The notes beneath the pieces were generated by a model that was given only the letters and a program-made list of their open reading frames with translations, made no database searches and was not told the origin of the DNA. The position numbers and the translations under genes were made by a program. This document shows positions 1-7,993 of a stretch of DNA of 64,000 bases, in pieces (the first letter of the stretch is position 1; the number at the start of each line of letters is the position of its first letter). Location: positions 124,001 through 188,000 of the forward strand of contig NZ_FNLB01000001.1 of the NCBI RefSeq assembly GCF_900104145.1. Direction: 5' to 3'. The DNA comes from Pseudovibrio sp. Tun.PSC04-5.I4 (GTDB taxonomy: Bacteria > Pseudomonadota > Alphaproteobacteria > Rhizobiales > Stappiaceae).

Positions 1-1
1 C

Positions 2-241
2 AAGGACCCTGCCATTCAAGCTAATGCGCGGGAACTTGCAACCAAAACTCAGATTAAAAGCGCTGGTAAGTCAAAGACGATCGCCTTTTCCTTCTCGCTG
101 CCCGCCAGCGCCATCGCTTCGCCCACGCTGCAGGTAGTTGCGCGCATGGAGCGAGAAGACGGTTGGCTACTTGCGCGAGGCAGCGCAAAAATTGAGGTCG
201 ACGCGCCTGTCGAAATTACACTCTACACGGCTATGTATTAA
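2..241 (+). CDS. C-terminal end of an unidentified protein (5' truncated by window edge)
   Basis: An open frame enters from the left edge and stops with TAA at 239-241, giving 79 visible residues. The piece ends with alternating hydrophobic stretches (FSFSLPASAIASPTLQVVAR, then EVDAPVEITLYTAMY), the look of a small beta-rich domain. It faintly resembles the C-terminal strands of YbaY-like lipoprotein domains, but that is only an impression. The stop codon lies directly at the left end of an IS6-type remnant, so this C-terminus may be native or may have been shaped by the insertion. Function cannot be assigned from what is visible. Confidence 0.5.
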   Translation, partial: KDPAIQANARELATKTQIKSAGKSKTIAFSFSLPASAIASPTLQVVARMEREDGWLLARGSAKIEVDAPVEITLYTAMY

Positions 242-864
242 GAGTGCCGTTACGTTAACTATGGCACCAGTCTGGGTTCTGTCGCAAATTTTCGACTTAG
301 CCCGAAAGGTGAGAAATTTATTCCAACGCGATGGCTGTTCACGGTGTTTGTGAGTTCCACACTATCCATTTCGCTTACAAAAGTTTGGCTGAATCGCCAA
401 TTGACGGACACCCAACCAACAAGCGTAGAATTGAATTCTATGCTTAAAAACTTTGCGACAGAGCCCCCAAGCTTGTCGGTGATTATTCACTTTGGAGCTC
501 CACCTTGTTTTTTCAAAAGGCAGGTTAGCAAACGCTTGGCGGCCTTGATATTGCGCCGCTTCTGTACAATTTCATCCAGATGCCAGATATCGTTTTTGTT
601 GGGTGTTTTGCGACGCAGTTTTCGTACATAGGCCGGGCCGAACTTGAGGCCTCATCGACGGATAGTTTCATATGAGACCACAATGCCGCGTTCCAACAAC
701 ATTTCTTCAACATCTCGTAGACACAGGGAGAAACGGTGATAGAGCCAAACGTCGTGAGTAATGATTTGAGGCGGAAACCGGTAGCGCTTATAGCCGATCG
801 GAGTTGAAGTCATGCTACAGAAGTAAACGCGTAGACTGGTGCCAAAGTTAACGTGACAGCACCC
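242..864 (-). mobile_element. IS6-type insertion sequence remnant (internally deleted)
   Basis: The two ends form a 29-bp imperfect inverted repeat: 242-270 matches the complement of 836-864 (GGGTGCTGTCACGTTAACTT at the right end). Minus-strand sequence between about 525 and 812 translates to a transposase N-terminal part (start MTSTPIGYKRYRFPPQII, then an HTH-like stretch and IWHLDEIV), typical of IS6/IS26-like DDE transposases. The element is only about 620 bp and its coding frame contains a stop in the RR*GLKFGP region and lacks the rest of the catalytic core, so it is dead. The same end and protein recur at about 17.5-17.8 kb and 58.6 kb. Confidence 0.75.
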
Positions 865-939
865 TTTTTCAACAGTAACGACTCATGCCTTCCCCTTTTT
901 GTAAAAGGCCAGATAGCTCATGTGAGGCTTCAACCAATT

Positions 940-1005
940 GGATATACACTTGACATATCCATATGCGGACCTATATTGTATATACTTCATGTATATCCTA
1001 AGGAG
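940..1005 (+). promoter_or_regulatory. vapBC promoter, operator-like inverted repeat and RBS
   Basis: TTGACA at 950-955 and TATATT at 972-977 are spaced 16 bp and make a good sigma-70 promoter. The region is rich in GGATATA/TATATCC half-sites (940-946 and 992-998 in inverted orientation), the kind of palindrome that VapB-type antitoxins bind for autoregulation. AAGGAG at 1000-1005 is a strong ribosome binding site five bases ahead of the ATG at 1011. Confidence 0.65.
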
Positions 1006-1010
1006 CGCTT

Positions 1011-1241
1011 ATGTTTAAAGGTGCAATATTTACATCCAATAGGAACCAAGCTGTCCGCCTTCCTAAAGCTGCTTCACTGCCAGATAACATCAAACGTGTT
1101 GAGATCGTAGCCATCGGGAACACTCGTATCATTTCTCCGGAAGGCGAAAGCTGGTCCAGCTGGTTCGACGGGCCAACTGTAACAGATGACTTTATGAGTG
1201 ACCGCGAGCAACCAAAAATGCAGGAGCGGGATAGCTTCTGA
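1011..1241 (+). CDS. vapB: Type II toxin-antitoxin system antitoxin, VapB family
   Basis: This 76-residue protein begins with an AbrB/MazE-like swapped-hairpin DNA-binding segment (TSNRNQAVRLPKAASLP, the classic NRSQAVRLPK-type VapB motif). The C-terminal third (WSSWFDGPTVTDDFM) matches the toxin-wrapping tail of VapB proteins, which blocks the PIN active site. It sits upstream of and overlaps vapC by one base (TGATG), the usual coupled layout. Strong promoter and RBS signals precede it. By family knowledge the VapB-VapC complex represses its own promoter. The length is normal and the gene looks intact. Confidence 0.93.
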   Translation: MFKGAIFTSNRNQAVRLPKAASLPDNIKRVEIVAIGNTRIISPEGESWSSWFDGPTVTDDFMSDREQPKMQERDSF

Positions 1242-1648
1242 TGCTCAAATACATGCTCGACACAAATATTTGCATCTTCACAATCAAAAACCGACCAGAA
1301 GAAGTAAGAAAGCAATTCGAGACTTATTCCAACCAGATGGCAGTTTCCACTGTAACCACTATGGAGTTGATTTACGGGGCGGAAAAATCAGCTAAACCCG
1401 CTGAAAACCTCTCTGTTATTGAAGGCTTTCTGGCACGATTGAATGTTCTGAACTATGATCATGACGCAGCCGGGCAAACCGGGCAGCTCCGCGCAGAGCT
1501 TGCCAAAAAGGGACAGCCAATTGGTCCGTATGACATGATGATTGCAGGACATGCACGAGCCTTGGGATTGATTCTTGTTACCAATAACACCCGCGAGTTT
1601 AACCGGGCCCCCGGATTACGAGTGGAAGATTGGGTTAATCACCACTAG
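1241..1648 (+). CDS. vapC: Type II toxin-antitoxin system ribonuclease VapC
   Basis: The 135-residue protein is a complete PIN-domain toxin. It starts with MLKYMLDTNICIF, carrying the first catalytic Asp (DTN); the following Glu is in VTTMELIYGAEKS; the later acidic residues are in PIGPYDMMIAGHARA and NTREF. VapC enzymes are Mg2+-dependent endoribonucleases, often cleaving initiator tRNA, and are neutralised by VapB. The start ATG overlaps the vapB stop, so translation is coupled. No disruption is seen. The TA pair stands alone between two dead IS elements, as expected for a self-maintaining module. Confidence 0.95.
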   Translation: MLKYMLDTNICIFTIKNRPEEVRKQFETYSNQMAVSTVTTMELIYGAEKSAKPAENLSVIEGFLARLNVLNYDHDAAGQTGQLRAELAKKGQPIGPYDMMIAGHARALGLILVTNNTREFNRAPGLRVEDWVNHH

Positions 1649-1817
1649 ATACCACTAGGACATGGTTTTGTTGCGAACAAATCTTAGATCACAGTGCGAG
1701 AATGACGGCCTTTGACCGCACTTATGAAATAGAGCTGGCTCGGGAAATTTAGATAGGTTGTATAAGTGGATTTTGCTCCTAATACTGGCATGATACCAAG
1801 AACAGGCTCTTGCAGCC

Positions 1818-2868
1818 ATGCCAGATGTGTTTGGAGCTGATAAACAAGCCAAGCAGGAACCTGAAGTCGACATCAAACGGCTGCACGCCAAAATTGGGGA
1901 GCTTGCTTTGGAGAACAATTTTTCGGACTTCGAAGGGACCGTGGCCCCAGTGGGGCCGCGTAAGCTCGTAAGAAGACGCTCACCAAAGCGGGACTACTGA
2001 GCGCCAAAAGATGATCGACCGTAACCATGAACTCTCAATCAGTCGTTAGACCAAAGCCCTGAACATATCCAGAAGCGGTGTATGCTATCGGCCCCGCCCG
2101 GTCTCGCCGGAAACGCTTGCCCTCATGCGCCGGCTGGATGAGTTGCATCTGGAGTATCCATTCGCGGGCAGCCGCATGCTGCAGCAGCTATTGAAGGCAG
2201 AAGGCTATGATATAGGCCGGCGCAGGGTGCGATCTTTGATGAAGAGGATGGGCATTGATGCAATCTATCGCCGACCAAACACTTTCAAACCCGCACGGGG
2301 TCACAAGATTTACCCGTATCTGCTGCGTGATGTAGAGGTTTTAAGACCCAATCAGGTCTGGGCCATCGATATTTCCTATATTCCCATGGCGAAGGGCTTT
2401 ACCTATCTGGTTGCCATCATTGACTGGTACTCGCGTAAAGTTCTGAGCTGGCGATTGTCGATTACCATGGAGGCAACTTTCTGCATCGAAGCTCTGGAAG
2501 AGGCGCTCTCAAAACACGGCAAGCCAGAGATTTTCAACTCCGATCAGGGCTCCCAGTTTACCAGCATAGATTTCACCGATGTGCGCAAGCGCGAAGAGAT
2601 CAAGATTTCCATGGACGGCAAAGGAGCCTAGCGTGACAATGTTTTTATCGAACGGTTCTGGCGCACCATCAAATATGAGGAGGTCTACCTCAAGGCCTAC
2701 GTCAGTGTGCCAGAGGCCAGAAAATCCATTAGGCAGTACATCACCTTTTATAACCAGAAACGCCCACATTCATCGCTTGACTGGAATACCCCGGATCAGG
2801 CCTACTGCAACCACCCGCTGCACATAACTCAAGCTGCTGCGTATTCGGAGCGGGTCCACTTATAAACG
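1818..2868 (+). pseudogene. IS3-family transposase genes orfA/orfB, inactivated
   Basis: A short orfA tail (from 1818, with the IKRLHAKIGELALEN coiled-coil segment) is followed by an orfB frame starting near 2011. OrfB shows the IS3-type integrase core: first Asp in QVWAIDISYIPM, second in NSDQGSQF, and Glu in VFIERFWRTIKYEE. Two in-frame TAG codons break it, at 2047-2049 and at 2629-2631 (GKGA*RDN, where the family has Trp). The frame then runs to TAA near 2865. The orfA N-terminal HTH is missing. The element cannot make a full transposase without suppression. Confidence 0.85.
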
Positions 2869-3012
2869 ACGCTCAACTGTCCAACCAAACGGGACCACCT
2901 CTCTGATTGTAAAGAGTAAGGACTATTTGCAAGCTAACTTCGAATTACGCAACAAGGCCCCTCCTACCATAAGAAGTCAAGCTCAGATGAATCTGCCATC
3001 AAAATTGCTTCA

Positions 3013-3311
3013 TCATAACTCTCCCCACGCAAATAAGATCTTGCGCACTAGTTCGATTCCGTACTCCAAAAAATTATTCTCTACGTAGTCATCGATGTTC
3101 ACTGAGTTAATAAACACTCATATCCAGTCTTATCAATAAAATCACTTAGGGACACATTCGTGCCATATGACAGCAATTTCTTCAAAAAGTAGCAATCTCC
3201 AATTTTCTCAAACCCAGAATTGGCAATATCGCAAATTTCCGCATTTTTCTTGACGCTATCAGAGGCTTTTTTCTCATATAACGCTAACATTTTTTGGTTT
3301 GCTAATAACAT
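3013..3311 (-). pseudogene. Probable immunity-type protein, frameshifted near its C-terminus
   Basis: An ATG at 3311 opens a 70-residue frame (MLLANQKMLALYEKK...) that stops at 3099. Just before the stop, at the TTT run at about 3112-3114, the neighbouring frame continues naturally as FINSVNIDDYVENNFLEYG...FAWGEL and ends at 3013. Restoring one T would give a single protein of about 97 residues. The gene starts three bases after the stop of a truncated upstream frame that looks like the tip of a larger secreted protein, the usual toxin-immunity order. It is AT-rich compared with its surroundings. I do not recognise the family; the immunity role is an inference from position and size. Confidence 0.45.
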
Positions 3312-3314
3312 TTG

Positions 3315-3429
3315 CTACTCTCCAAAGTATTTTTTCAGGCCTTTATCGACGGCCTTTCTAAAACCCTCATTTTTCAAAAGCTTATTAACACTTGCTGGTG
3401 CGCCAGGGAATGAATTTGCCTTCGAATCA
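3315..3429 (-). pseudogene. C-terminal tip of a probable polymorphic toxin, cut by IS66 debris
   Basis: Reading leftwards from the IS66 junction at about 3430, the frame YLYDSKANSFPGAPASVNK continues through KLLKNEGFRKAVDKGLKKYF and ends with TAG at 3315-3317. This is a compact, Lys-rich C-terminal tail of the sort that ends many polymorphic toxins. It is followed after three bases (CAA) by the ATG of the small gene at 3311. Everything upstream has been replaced by an IS66 transposase fragment. Whether it was a nuclease or something else cannot be told from 38 residues. Confidence 0.4.
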
Positions 3430-3907
3430 TAAAGGTATTCGGAGCGAGTGAACCTCCGGCAGACATGCGCCAAACCTGTCTTCGACGATATGGAGAACTG
3501 GCTGCATACTCAGCTTTCCAGAATATCCGGCAAGTCCCCACTGGCAGGAGCAATCCGTTATGCACTCACCCGCCTGCCAAAAGCACGGTCCTATCTTGAT
3601 AATGGCCATCTGGAGCTGGACAACAACGCAGCCGAGCGCGCGATGAAGCCGATAGCATTGGGAAGAAAAAATTATCTCTTCATGGGATCACAAGGCGGGG
3701 GAAAGGCTGCTGCAATCGCCAACACACTCATACAAACTGCCAAGCTCAATAACGTCGACCCACAAGCATGGCTCACCTGGGTGCTGGCTCAAATTGCCGA
3801 CCACAAGATCAACCGCATCAACGACCTCATGCCTTGGTGTTACGTTGGTAAACCAGCATAACTGAAGCGGCTCAAGTTAAATAGGTCGGGTTCGCCGGAC
3901 GCTTACG
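3430..3907 (+). mobile_element. IS66-family tnpC 3'-end fragment with right terminus
   Basis: The frame from about 3448 to 3861 encodes the C-terminal part of an IS66 TnpC transposase: ISGKSPLAGAIRYALTR, LELDNNAAERAMKPIALGRK (with the conserved acidic/NNxAER motif), and the terminal VLAQIADHKINRINDLMPW segment. It is truncated on the left, where it meets the toxin tip. The IS66 terminal sequence CGGACGCTTAC at 3897-3907 marks the right end, directly abutting an IS3 fragment. Confidence 0.85.
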
Positions 3908-4431
3908 ATCTATTGAAACGGCAAAAGCCAGACAAGCTGGCTGTGCCGGCAACGGTCAATCAAGTTTGGTCAATGGATTTTATGTCTGAACAGCTTGAAG
4001 ATGGAAGACGATTCAGAACACTCAATATTCTTGATGACTTTAACCGGGAGGGGTTGGCTATTGAAGTTGATTTTTCACTTCCGGCACTGCGGGTCGTACG
4101 AACTTTGGAACAGGTGATAGAATGGCGCGTAGTGCCTGAGGTTATTCGGGTTGATGACGGACCCGAGAATATCAAGGAAGTGTTGCTGACCTGGGCAAAA
4201 AGTCAGGGCATCAGGATATTGCATATTCAGCCCGGCAAACCAGCGCAGAATGCATATATTGAGCGTTACAATCGGACGGTCCGGCAGGAATGGTTGGATC
4301 AAAATTGCTTTGAAAGCATCGATCAAGTCCAGACTGAAGCAACCAATTGGCTCTGGACTTACAACAATGAACGGCCCAACATGGCCGTCGGCGGCATCGC
4401 GCCTGCCACAAAACTAAAACTGGCGGCATAG
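3908..4431 (+). mobile_element. IS3-family orfB C-terminal fragment
   Basis: The 172-residue frame from 3913 to 4431 shows the integrase core of an IS3-family orfB: VNQVWSMDFMSEQL (first Asp), RVDDGPEN (second Asp) and NAYIERYNRTVRQEWLDQNC (Glu), ending with the ERPNMAVGGIAPATKL tail. The N-terminal HTH_21 region and orfA are missing because an IS66 end lies immediately upstream. It is a stump left by that insertion. Confidence 0.88.
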
Positions 4432-4527
4432 CTCTACTGCTAAACTCCTCCATTAATGGGGGGATTACCGTACCTTTATATCTTGCAAGCCCAAGCCATC
4501 TACGTCGCATTGACAATATCCGATGCC

Positions 4528-5037
4528 CTATGGTCCCAGAAACTCGAGGGCACCTTTTCGTTTCGCCAATGTCTCCGCATCAGTAAGGAAATCACGCCCC
4601 TTAATCTCAATCACAATTGCGATTTGCTCAGCGGTTTGTATTAATAAATCGGGAAAATAGAATTTTTGATAGTGCTTGAATTGATATGGTATTTTCAGGG
4701 GTTGCTCGCAAAATCCTGTAACAAAGGTACATGCATCAAGCTGACAGATCAAAGTGCGTTCGCCCTTACTTTCATATGCAACTTTCCGCTTTAGCATTTT
4801 GGAATAGGGACTCTGAAGCCCGTTTACACCTCGCAGGGGCCTGACCGCAGTTAGGTCACTAACTGCCTGAGAAATACTGAAAGGCCAGTCACTTCTTCGC
4901 AGAAGCTCCTTGATGTAATCGTCTGCGTCCGATCGTTTTAGTTCTGACCTATCTACACGCTTCTTTCTTTTGCGTAAGCGAGGTAATTTATGCGCTTCCT
5001 GAACTCCTTTGGAAACAGCATCCCTTGCGTCCTTCAC
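4528..5037 (-). CDS. TnsA-like PD-(D/E)XK endonuclease domain protein
   Basis: The 169-residue protein contains a TnsA-N-like nuclease core: YESKGERTLICQLD (conserved Glu), FYFPDLLIQ (metal-binding Asp) and IAIVIEIKGRDFL (ExK). The order E...PD...ExK fits the catalytic domain of TnsA, the endonuclease that cuts transposon 5' ends in Tn7-like elements. The start is GTG at 5037, preceded by a purine-rich AGAGGGGG; it overlaps the 3' end of the upstream gene by 50 bp, suggesting coupled expression. The C-terminus (KRKGALEFLGP) ends soon after the ExK strand, shorter than canonical TnsA, and may have lost its C-terminal winged helix to neighbouring IS3 debris. No TnsB or TnsC lies in the window, so its present role is unknown. 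Confidence 0.65.
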   Translation of the reverse strand: MKDARDAVSKGVQEAHKLPRLRKRKKRVDRSELKRSDADDYIKELLRRSDWPFSISQAVSDLTAVRPLRGVNGLQSPYSKMLKRKVAYESKGERTLICQLDACTFVTGFCEQPLKIPYQFKHYQKFYFPDLLIQTAEQIAIVIEIKGRDFLTDAETLAKRKGALEFLGP

Positions 5038-5740
5038 GCTTGGATACCCCCTCTAGAACACAAGTGGCAGCGCGCACTATAATCTTGAGGTCGATATTCA
5101 TCGGATAGGCCAACAGCAACCGTTGCATAGCCATGAATGGACATGAATGTTCCGCAATCGGCATCAGTTTAATCTGATGCCTTAGTTCAAACATAAAGAA
5201 GCTCGTCTTCTTGCCGAACAGGCGGAGTAGTCGGGCAAGAACCTTTTCCTTCACCTGACGTACACGTTCTCTTGTGACAGTGAAACGCTTACTAATTTGC
5301 TCAAGTGAGACAAATTTCGCCTTTCCCCTATTCAGCCCCATAATCCGCTTATCAGGAGAAAAGAGGTGCAAAATTGCATAGTGCTGCATTTCCGCTGAAC
5401 GCTTATCCATTGTAACTTCAGTGATCTGCCAAAGGTCTGCAACAAACGCCTCCCACAACCTAATGAACCATTCTTCATGCCCTTCAGAAAGATGTTCTTT
5501 TGCCTGAGCAAGGGAGCATTGGTTTTGTTCGACCTTTTCAGGATTCAACTGCTCATCATTCGCCATGATGAAAGAAGAGGGAGCATTGAAAAATCTGGGC
5601 TCGTAGTCCTGAGCGTCTATGGCTGGCATTCTCACAAGACCCTTTGAAGCTGATTTTGCGCTTGCCACATCTACTTGCATAGCCGTTTCTATCTTCAATC
5701 GAAGACCAAGATGAACTTGCCTAAATGCAATACTCCTCAC
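4988..5740 (-). CDS. HTH protein with a sigma-70 region-4-like motif, partner of the TnsA-like gene
   Basis: About 250 residues from the GTG at 5740. The clear feature is a sigma-70 region 4 / RpoD-like helix-turn-helix at about residues 145-178 (SLEQISKRFTVTRERVRQVK). The open frame extends upstream to about 5884 and there encodes a second convincing HTH (KWDERQDQVVSEATAAGK, then TETQIAVLLDRSVRSIAFR), but that extension has no ATG, GTG or TTG. The true start is therefore uncertain: a rare ATT start, or a lost 5' end. The last 50 bp overlap the TnsA-like gene in another frame. The pair looks like a two-gene unit with DNA binding in one product and cleavage in the other; that reading is an inference. 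Confidence 0.55.
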   Translation of the reverse strand: MRSIAFRQVHLGLRLKIETAMQVDVASAKSASKGLVRMPAIDAQDYEPRFFNAPSSFIMANDEQLNPEKVEQNQCSLAQAKEHLSEGHEEWFIRLWEAFVADLWQITEVTMDKRSAEMQHYAILHLFSPDKRIMGLNRGKAKFVSLEQISKRFTVTRERVRQVKEKVLARLLRLFGKKTSFFMFELRHQIKLMPIAEHSCPFMAMQRLLLAYPMNIDLKIIVRAATCVLEGVSKREGRKGCCFQRSSGSA

Positions 5741-6042
5741 AGATCGGTCCAGAAGGACAGCGATCTGGGTCTCAGTTTTCCCCGCTGCTGTTGCTTCACT
5801 GACAACTTGATCCTGCCGTTCATCCCATTTGCTACCATGTCGAGAGGAAAAAATGAGGACTTCCGAGAAAATACACCTATGAGTTCATTAAAAGTATTTC
5901 ACAACTTATATTATATATATGGAAAAAGGGAACAGAACTTGAAACCAACCCGATAGAGTTAACAATTTCCAAGCTTGCCAAACAACAGGTGGTTGACGAT
6001 TGCGACAAATTACCCTGGCGGGAGTTCAATTAAAGAACGTTA

Positions 6043-6486
6043 TTACTCTCCAGCGCCCGTACTTGCTGTGATCCTCCACGGATTAACAAGCATCACACCG
6101 GTTTGAGCAAAATCAAGGACATTGCGGGTCACAAGCTGCATTCCATGAACCAGAGCCGTTGCTGCAATCAAAGCATCACGCTCGCTTTTGGGATCAGGGA
6201 CATGGAGCTGAGCACAGCACTGAGCAACCCGAACATCAATGGGCAGAACCCTGTCACAAAATTCCGGCAAAACCTTTTGGCCGAACCAGGAACGCAGGAT
6301 CTCTCCTTGTACTGTGTCTTTGCGTTCCAGCCGCAAGATCCCCATTTCAAGCTCCATCACCGTGATGGCGGAAATATACAGATCATCTGCCGCGACGGTT
6401 TTACACCAAGCCACCAGATTTGCATCCGCTTTGCCAGCCTCAACCTTACGCAATTCACTGACAACATTGGTATCAAGCAACAACAT
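6043..6486 (-). CDS. vapC: Type II toxin-antitoxin ribonuclease VapC (PIN domain)
   Basis: The protein starts at the ATG whose first base is 6486 (MLLLDTNVVSELRK), which overlaps the antitoxin stop by one base (TGATG). PIN-domain acidic residues are visible: DTN at the N-terminus, Glu in ITVMELEMGIL, Asp in SERDALIAATALVH and the final Asp in TRNVLDFA. This is the FitB/VapC-like subgroup that pairs with Phd/YefM antitoxins. Length (147 residues) is normal and there is no disruption. It differs clearly from the VapC at 1241, so the two modules are not duplicates. Confidence 0.93.
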   Translation of the reverse strand: MLLLDTNVVSELRKVEAGKADANLVAWCKTVAADDLYISAITVMELEMGILRLERKDTVQGEILRSWFGQKVLPEFCDRVLPIDVRVAQCCAQLHVPDPKSERDALIAATALVHGMQLVTRNVLDFAQTGVMLVNPWRITASTGAGE

Positions 6487-6740
6487 CAAATCAGATCCAC
6501 AGGCTTACTGGTGATTTCAGATTTTGGTAGATCTAGCTCAATATCAGCGGCTTTCGGCATCGCCAGTGCGGCCGCTATATTTCTGCGTTTATTGGTCAGG
6601 CGTTTGTAATCATCAAAAGACAAAAGCACCTGAGAAGGTTTGCCTCTGTCGGTGATTATGACAGGCCCTTTCTGGCTCGCTCTTTTGGCTTTGCTAATTT
6701 CTTGATTAAATTCCCGGCTGGATATGTTTGTAATCGGCAT
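6486..6740 (-). CDS. Type II antitoxin, Phd/YefM family
   Basis: The start is the ATG at 6740 (MPITNISSREFNQEISKAKR), chosen because GGAGGAG sits just upstream at 6744-6750; the longer frame from 6752 would begin inside that RBS. The 84-residue protein has the Phd/YefM fold signature: S-R-E-F-N at the N-terminus, GPVIITDRGKPSQVLLSFDD and YKRLT, followed by a variable toxin-binding tail. It is expected to bind its own promoter and neutralise the VapC encoded next to it. A perfect palindrome just upstream supports autoregulation. Confidence 0.92.
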   Translation of the reverse strand: MPITNISSREFNQEISKAKRASQKGPVIITDRGKPSQVLLSFDDYKRLTNKRRNIAAALAMPKAADIELDLPKSEITSKPVDLI

Positions 6741-6757
6741 CAACTCCTCCATGGATT

Positions 6758-6769
6758 ATGTAGCTACAT
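6758..6769. promoter_or_regulatory. Palindromic operator candidate for the Phd/VapC pair
   Basis: ATGTAGCTACAT is a perfect 12-bp palindrome 18 bp upstream of the antitoxin start, followed by a further TACTACAT half-site on the plus strand. GTA-containing palindromes of this kind are typical Phd/YefM binding sites, so this is the likely autoregulatory operator. Confidence 0.6.
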
Positions 6770-6774
6770 TACTA

Positions 6775-7113
6775 CATTTCTTCCAAAGGTACAAACGGCA
6801 AGCCACTTGATGGTTGCTGGCAAAGGTTTGCCTCTCATCTTTTTTGCTTCTCCTTTGCCGTTCAAATCTGCCTCCCCAAAGTCTGCGCATGAAATCATGA
6901 GGAGACACTAGCTCATAAAGAGCTGGCAGCAACTCGCCGGAGGCGAACCAATTTGTCGGAACGACAAACAGGATGAGCAAAGCGTTGAGCACCGCAGGTG
7001 CGAATAAGTCTGCTTGAAACGTGGTCTGGACCATTTTCACCATCCTGCCACTCTTCACATTCATGCCAACTCATGCCATCTCGTGCCAGAAAATCACAGT
7101 GGCTCGTGCCATC
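6775..7113. other. Intergenic stretch without a convincing gene
   Basis: A 102-codon minus-strand frame (6756-7064) crosses this stretch, but it runs through the TA operator, has no ribosome binding site and shows no recognisable domain. The direct repeats of the CATGCCA/CATCTCGTGCCA type between about 7060 and 7115 are the only visible structure. Confidence 0.4.
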
Positions 7114-7650
7114 TCAAGCCAATTCACTTTGTGGCATGTGCCGAAATCCCATCATTTCATAGATATTTCCCTTAATTTCCACCCTCCGTTCGCACATAGA
7201 CAATGCAAAAGACGGCAGAGAGGAGAAAAGTTCTGGAGGATAACTCAGGGCCAAAACAGCTGGGGTGATCCGCTGAACTGCTTTGCTCAAAGGAAATTTT
7301 GCTGCGAGAACAACGGTTGTGAGACGGTTAAGAGATGAGCCGTTTGCAACCGCTGACAAAGTATTTGCAGTTGCCGGCATGATGGCAAGAATATCGTGTT
7401 CCGCCGCAATCCGCCCGGGTTTATCGGTAGCCCAATCTTTGGGGTCATCGCCGCAAATCAACCGATCCACGAAAAGGGCGATGCTGTCCATATTCACAAA
7501 CTTTGTCGCGTTTGGTGTGAACATAGCCGTCAGTGAGCAGTCAATGGAATTCTTGATTTCACGAAGATACGTAGGCAACAGTGTGGCATCCAACGAGCCC
7601 GTTGCTCCAACTAGAATTCGTGCCTTGACCGAAGGTGCATTGGTGATCAT
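7114..7650 (-). CDS. HFCD-type flavoprotein (cysteine decarboxylase/dihydromethanopterin-reductase-like)
   Basis: The 178-residue protein begins at the ATG at 7650 (MITNAPSVKARILVGATGS), with GAAAGGA upstream. It has the flavoprotein fold: ILVGATGSLDATLLPTYLRE forms the FMN-binding first strand and helix, and IMPATANTLSAVANG matches the PASANT motif of homo-oligomeric flavin-containing Cys decarboxylases (EpiD, Dfp, UbiX relatives). Substrate specificity cannot be read from the sequence; the family covers decarboxylation of cysteinyl substrates and prenyl transfer to flavin. It is transcribed away from the SDR gene at 7994. Nothing suggests damage. Confidence 0.75.
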   Translation of the reverse strand: MITNAPSVKARILVGATGSLDATLLPTYLREIKNSIDCSLTAMFTPNATKFVNMDSIALFVDRLICGDDPKDWATDKPGRIAAEHDILAIMPATANTLSAVANGSSLNRLTTVVLAAKFPLSKAVQRITPAVLALSYPPELFSSLPSFALSMCERRVEIKGNIYEMMGFRHMPQSELA

Positions 7651-7993
7651 CAAAACCGTCCTTTCTATAACTTCTTTGGAAATTAATTTCGCTTGATGGA
7701 GGTACGGCTGTGACAGGAAAAGGCTGTGATTTCCATTGTGCTGCCACTTGGCCATGGCTCACCCCAGTTGCAGTCTGGAATTTTGTTCTAATGGCAAGAT
7801 GACGCTGAATCGGGCAGGACGTTCCAATCGTTTCTTTGAAAGACCCTCCTCAGAATTACTGAGGTTTATGATCTCAGTAATTCCGAAGTCACTCTTCAGT
7901 ATTTCCGATGTGTAATTCAGGTGTGCAGCTGGCATTGTCATAACAAAGAACATTGCAAACCTTTGGTTTGCACGAGGCAACCGGGGATGCTCA
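7651..7993. other. Divergent intergenic region between flavoprotein and SDR genes
   Basis: About 340 bp separate the two divergent genes. CAGTAATTCCGAAGT/AATTACTGAGG sequences around 7850-7890 form a loose inverted repeat (ATTACTGAG and CTCAGTAAT) that could be an operator. No gene is convincing; frames here lack start signals. Confidence 0.4.

Noticed and set aside
4988..5740. Considering the TnsA-like and HTH frames as one gene split by a sequencing frameshift
   Set aside because: Both frames remain open through a 50-bp overlap, and the downstream frame has its own GTG with an upstream purine-rich stretch, so two overlapping genes are at least as likely.
6756..7064. 102-codon minus-strand ORF upstream of the Phd antitoxin
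   Set aside because: It runs into the palindromic operator, has no RBS and no recognisable domain.
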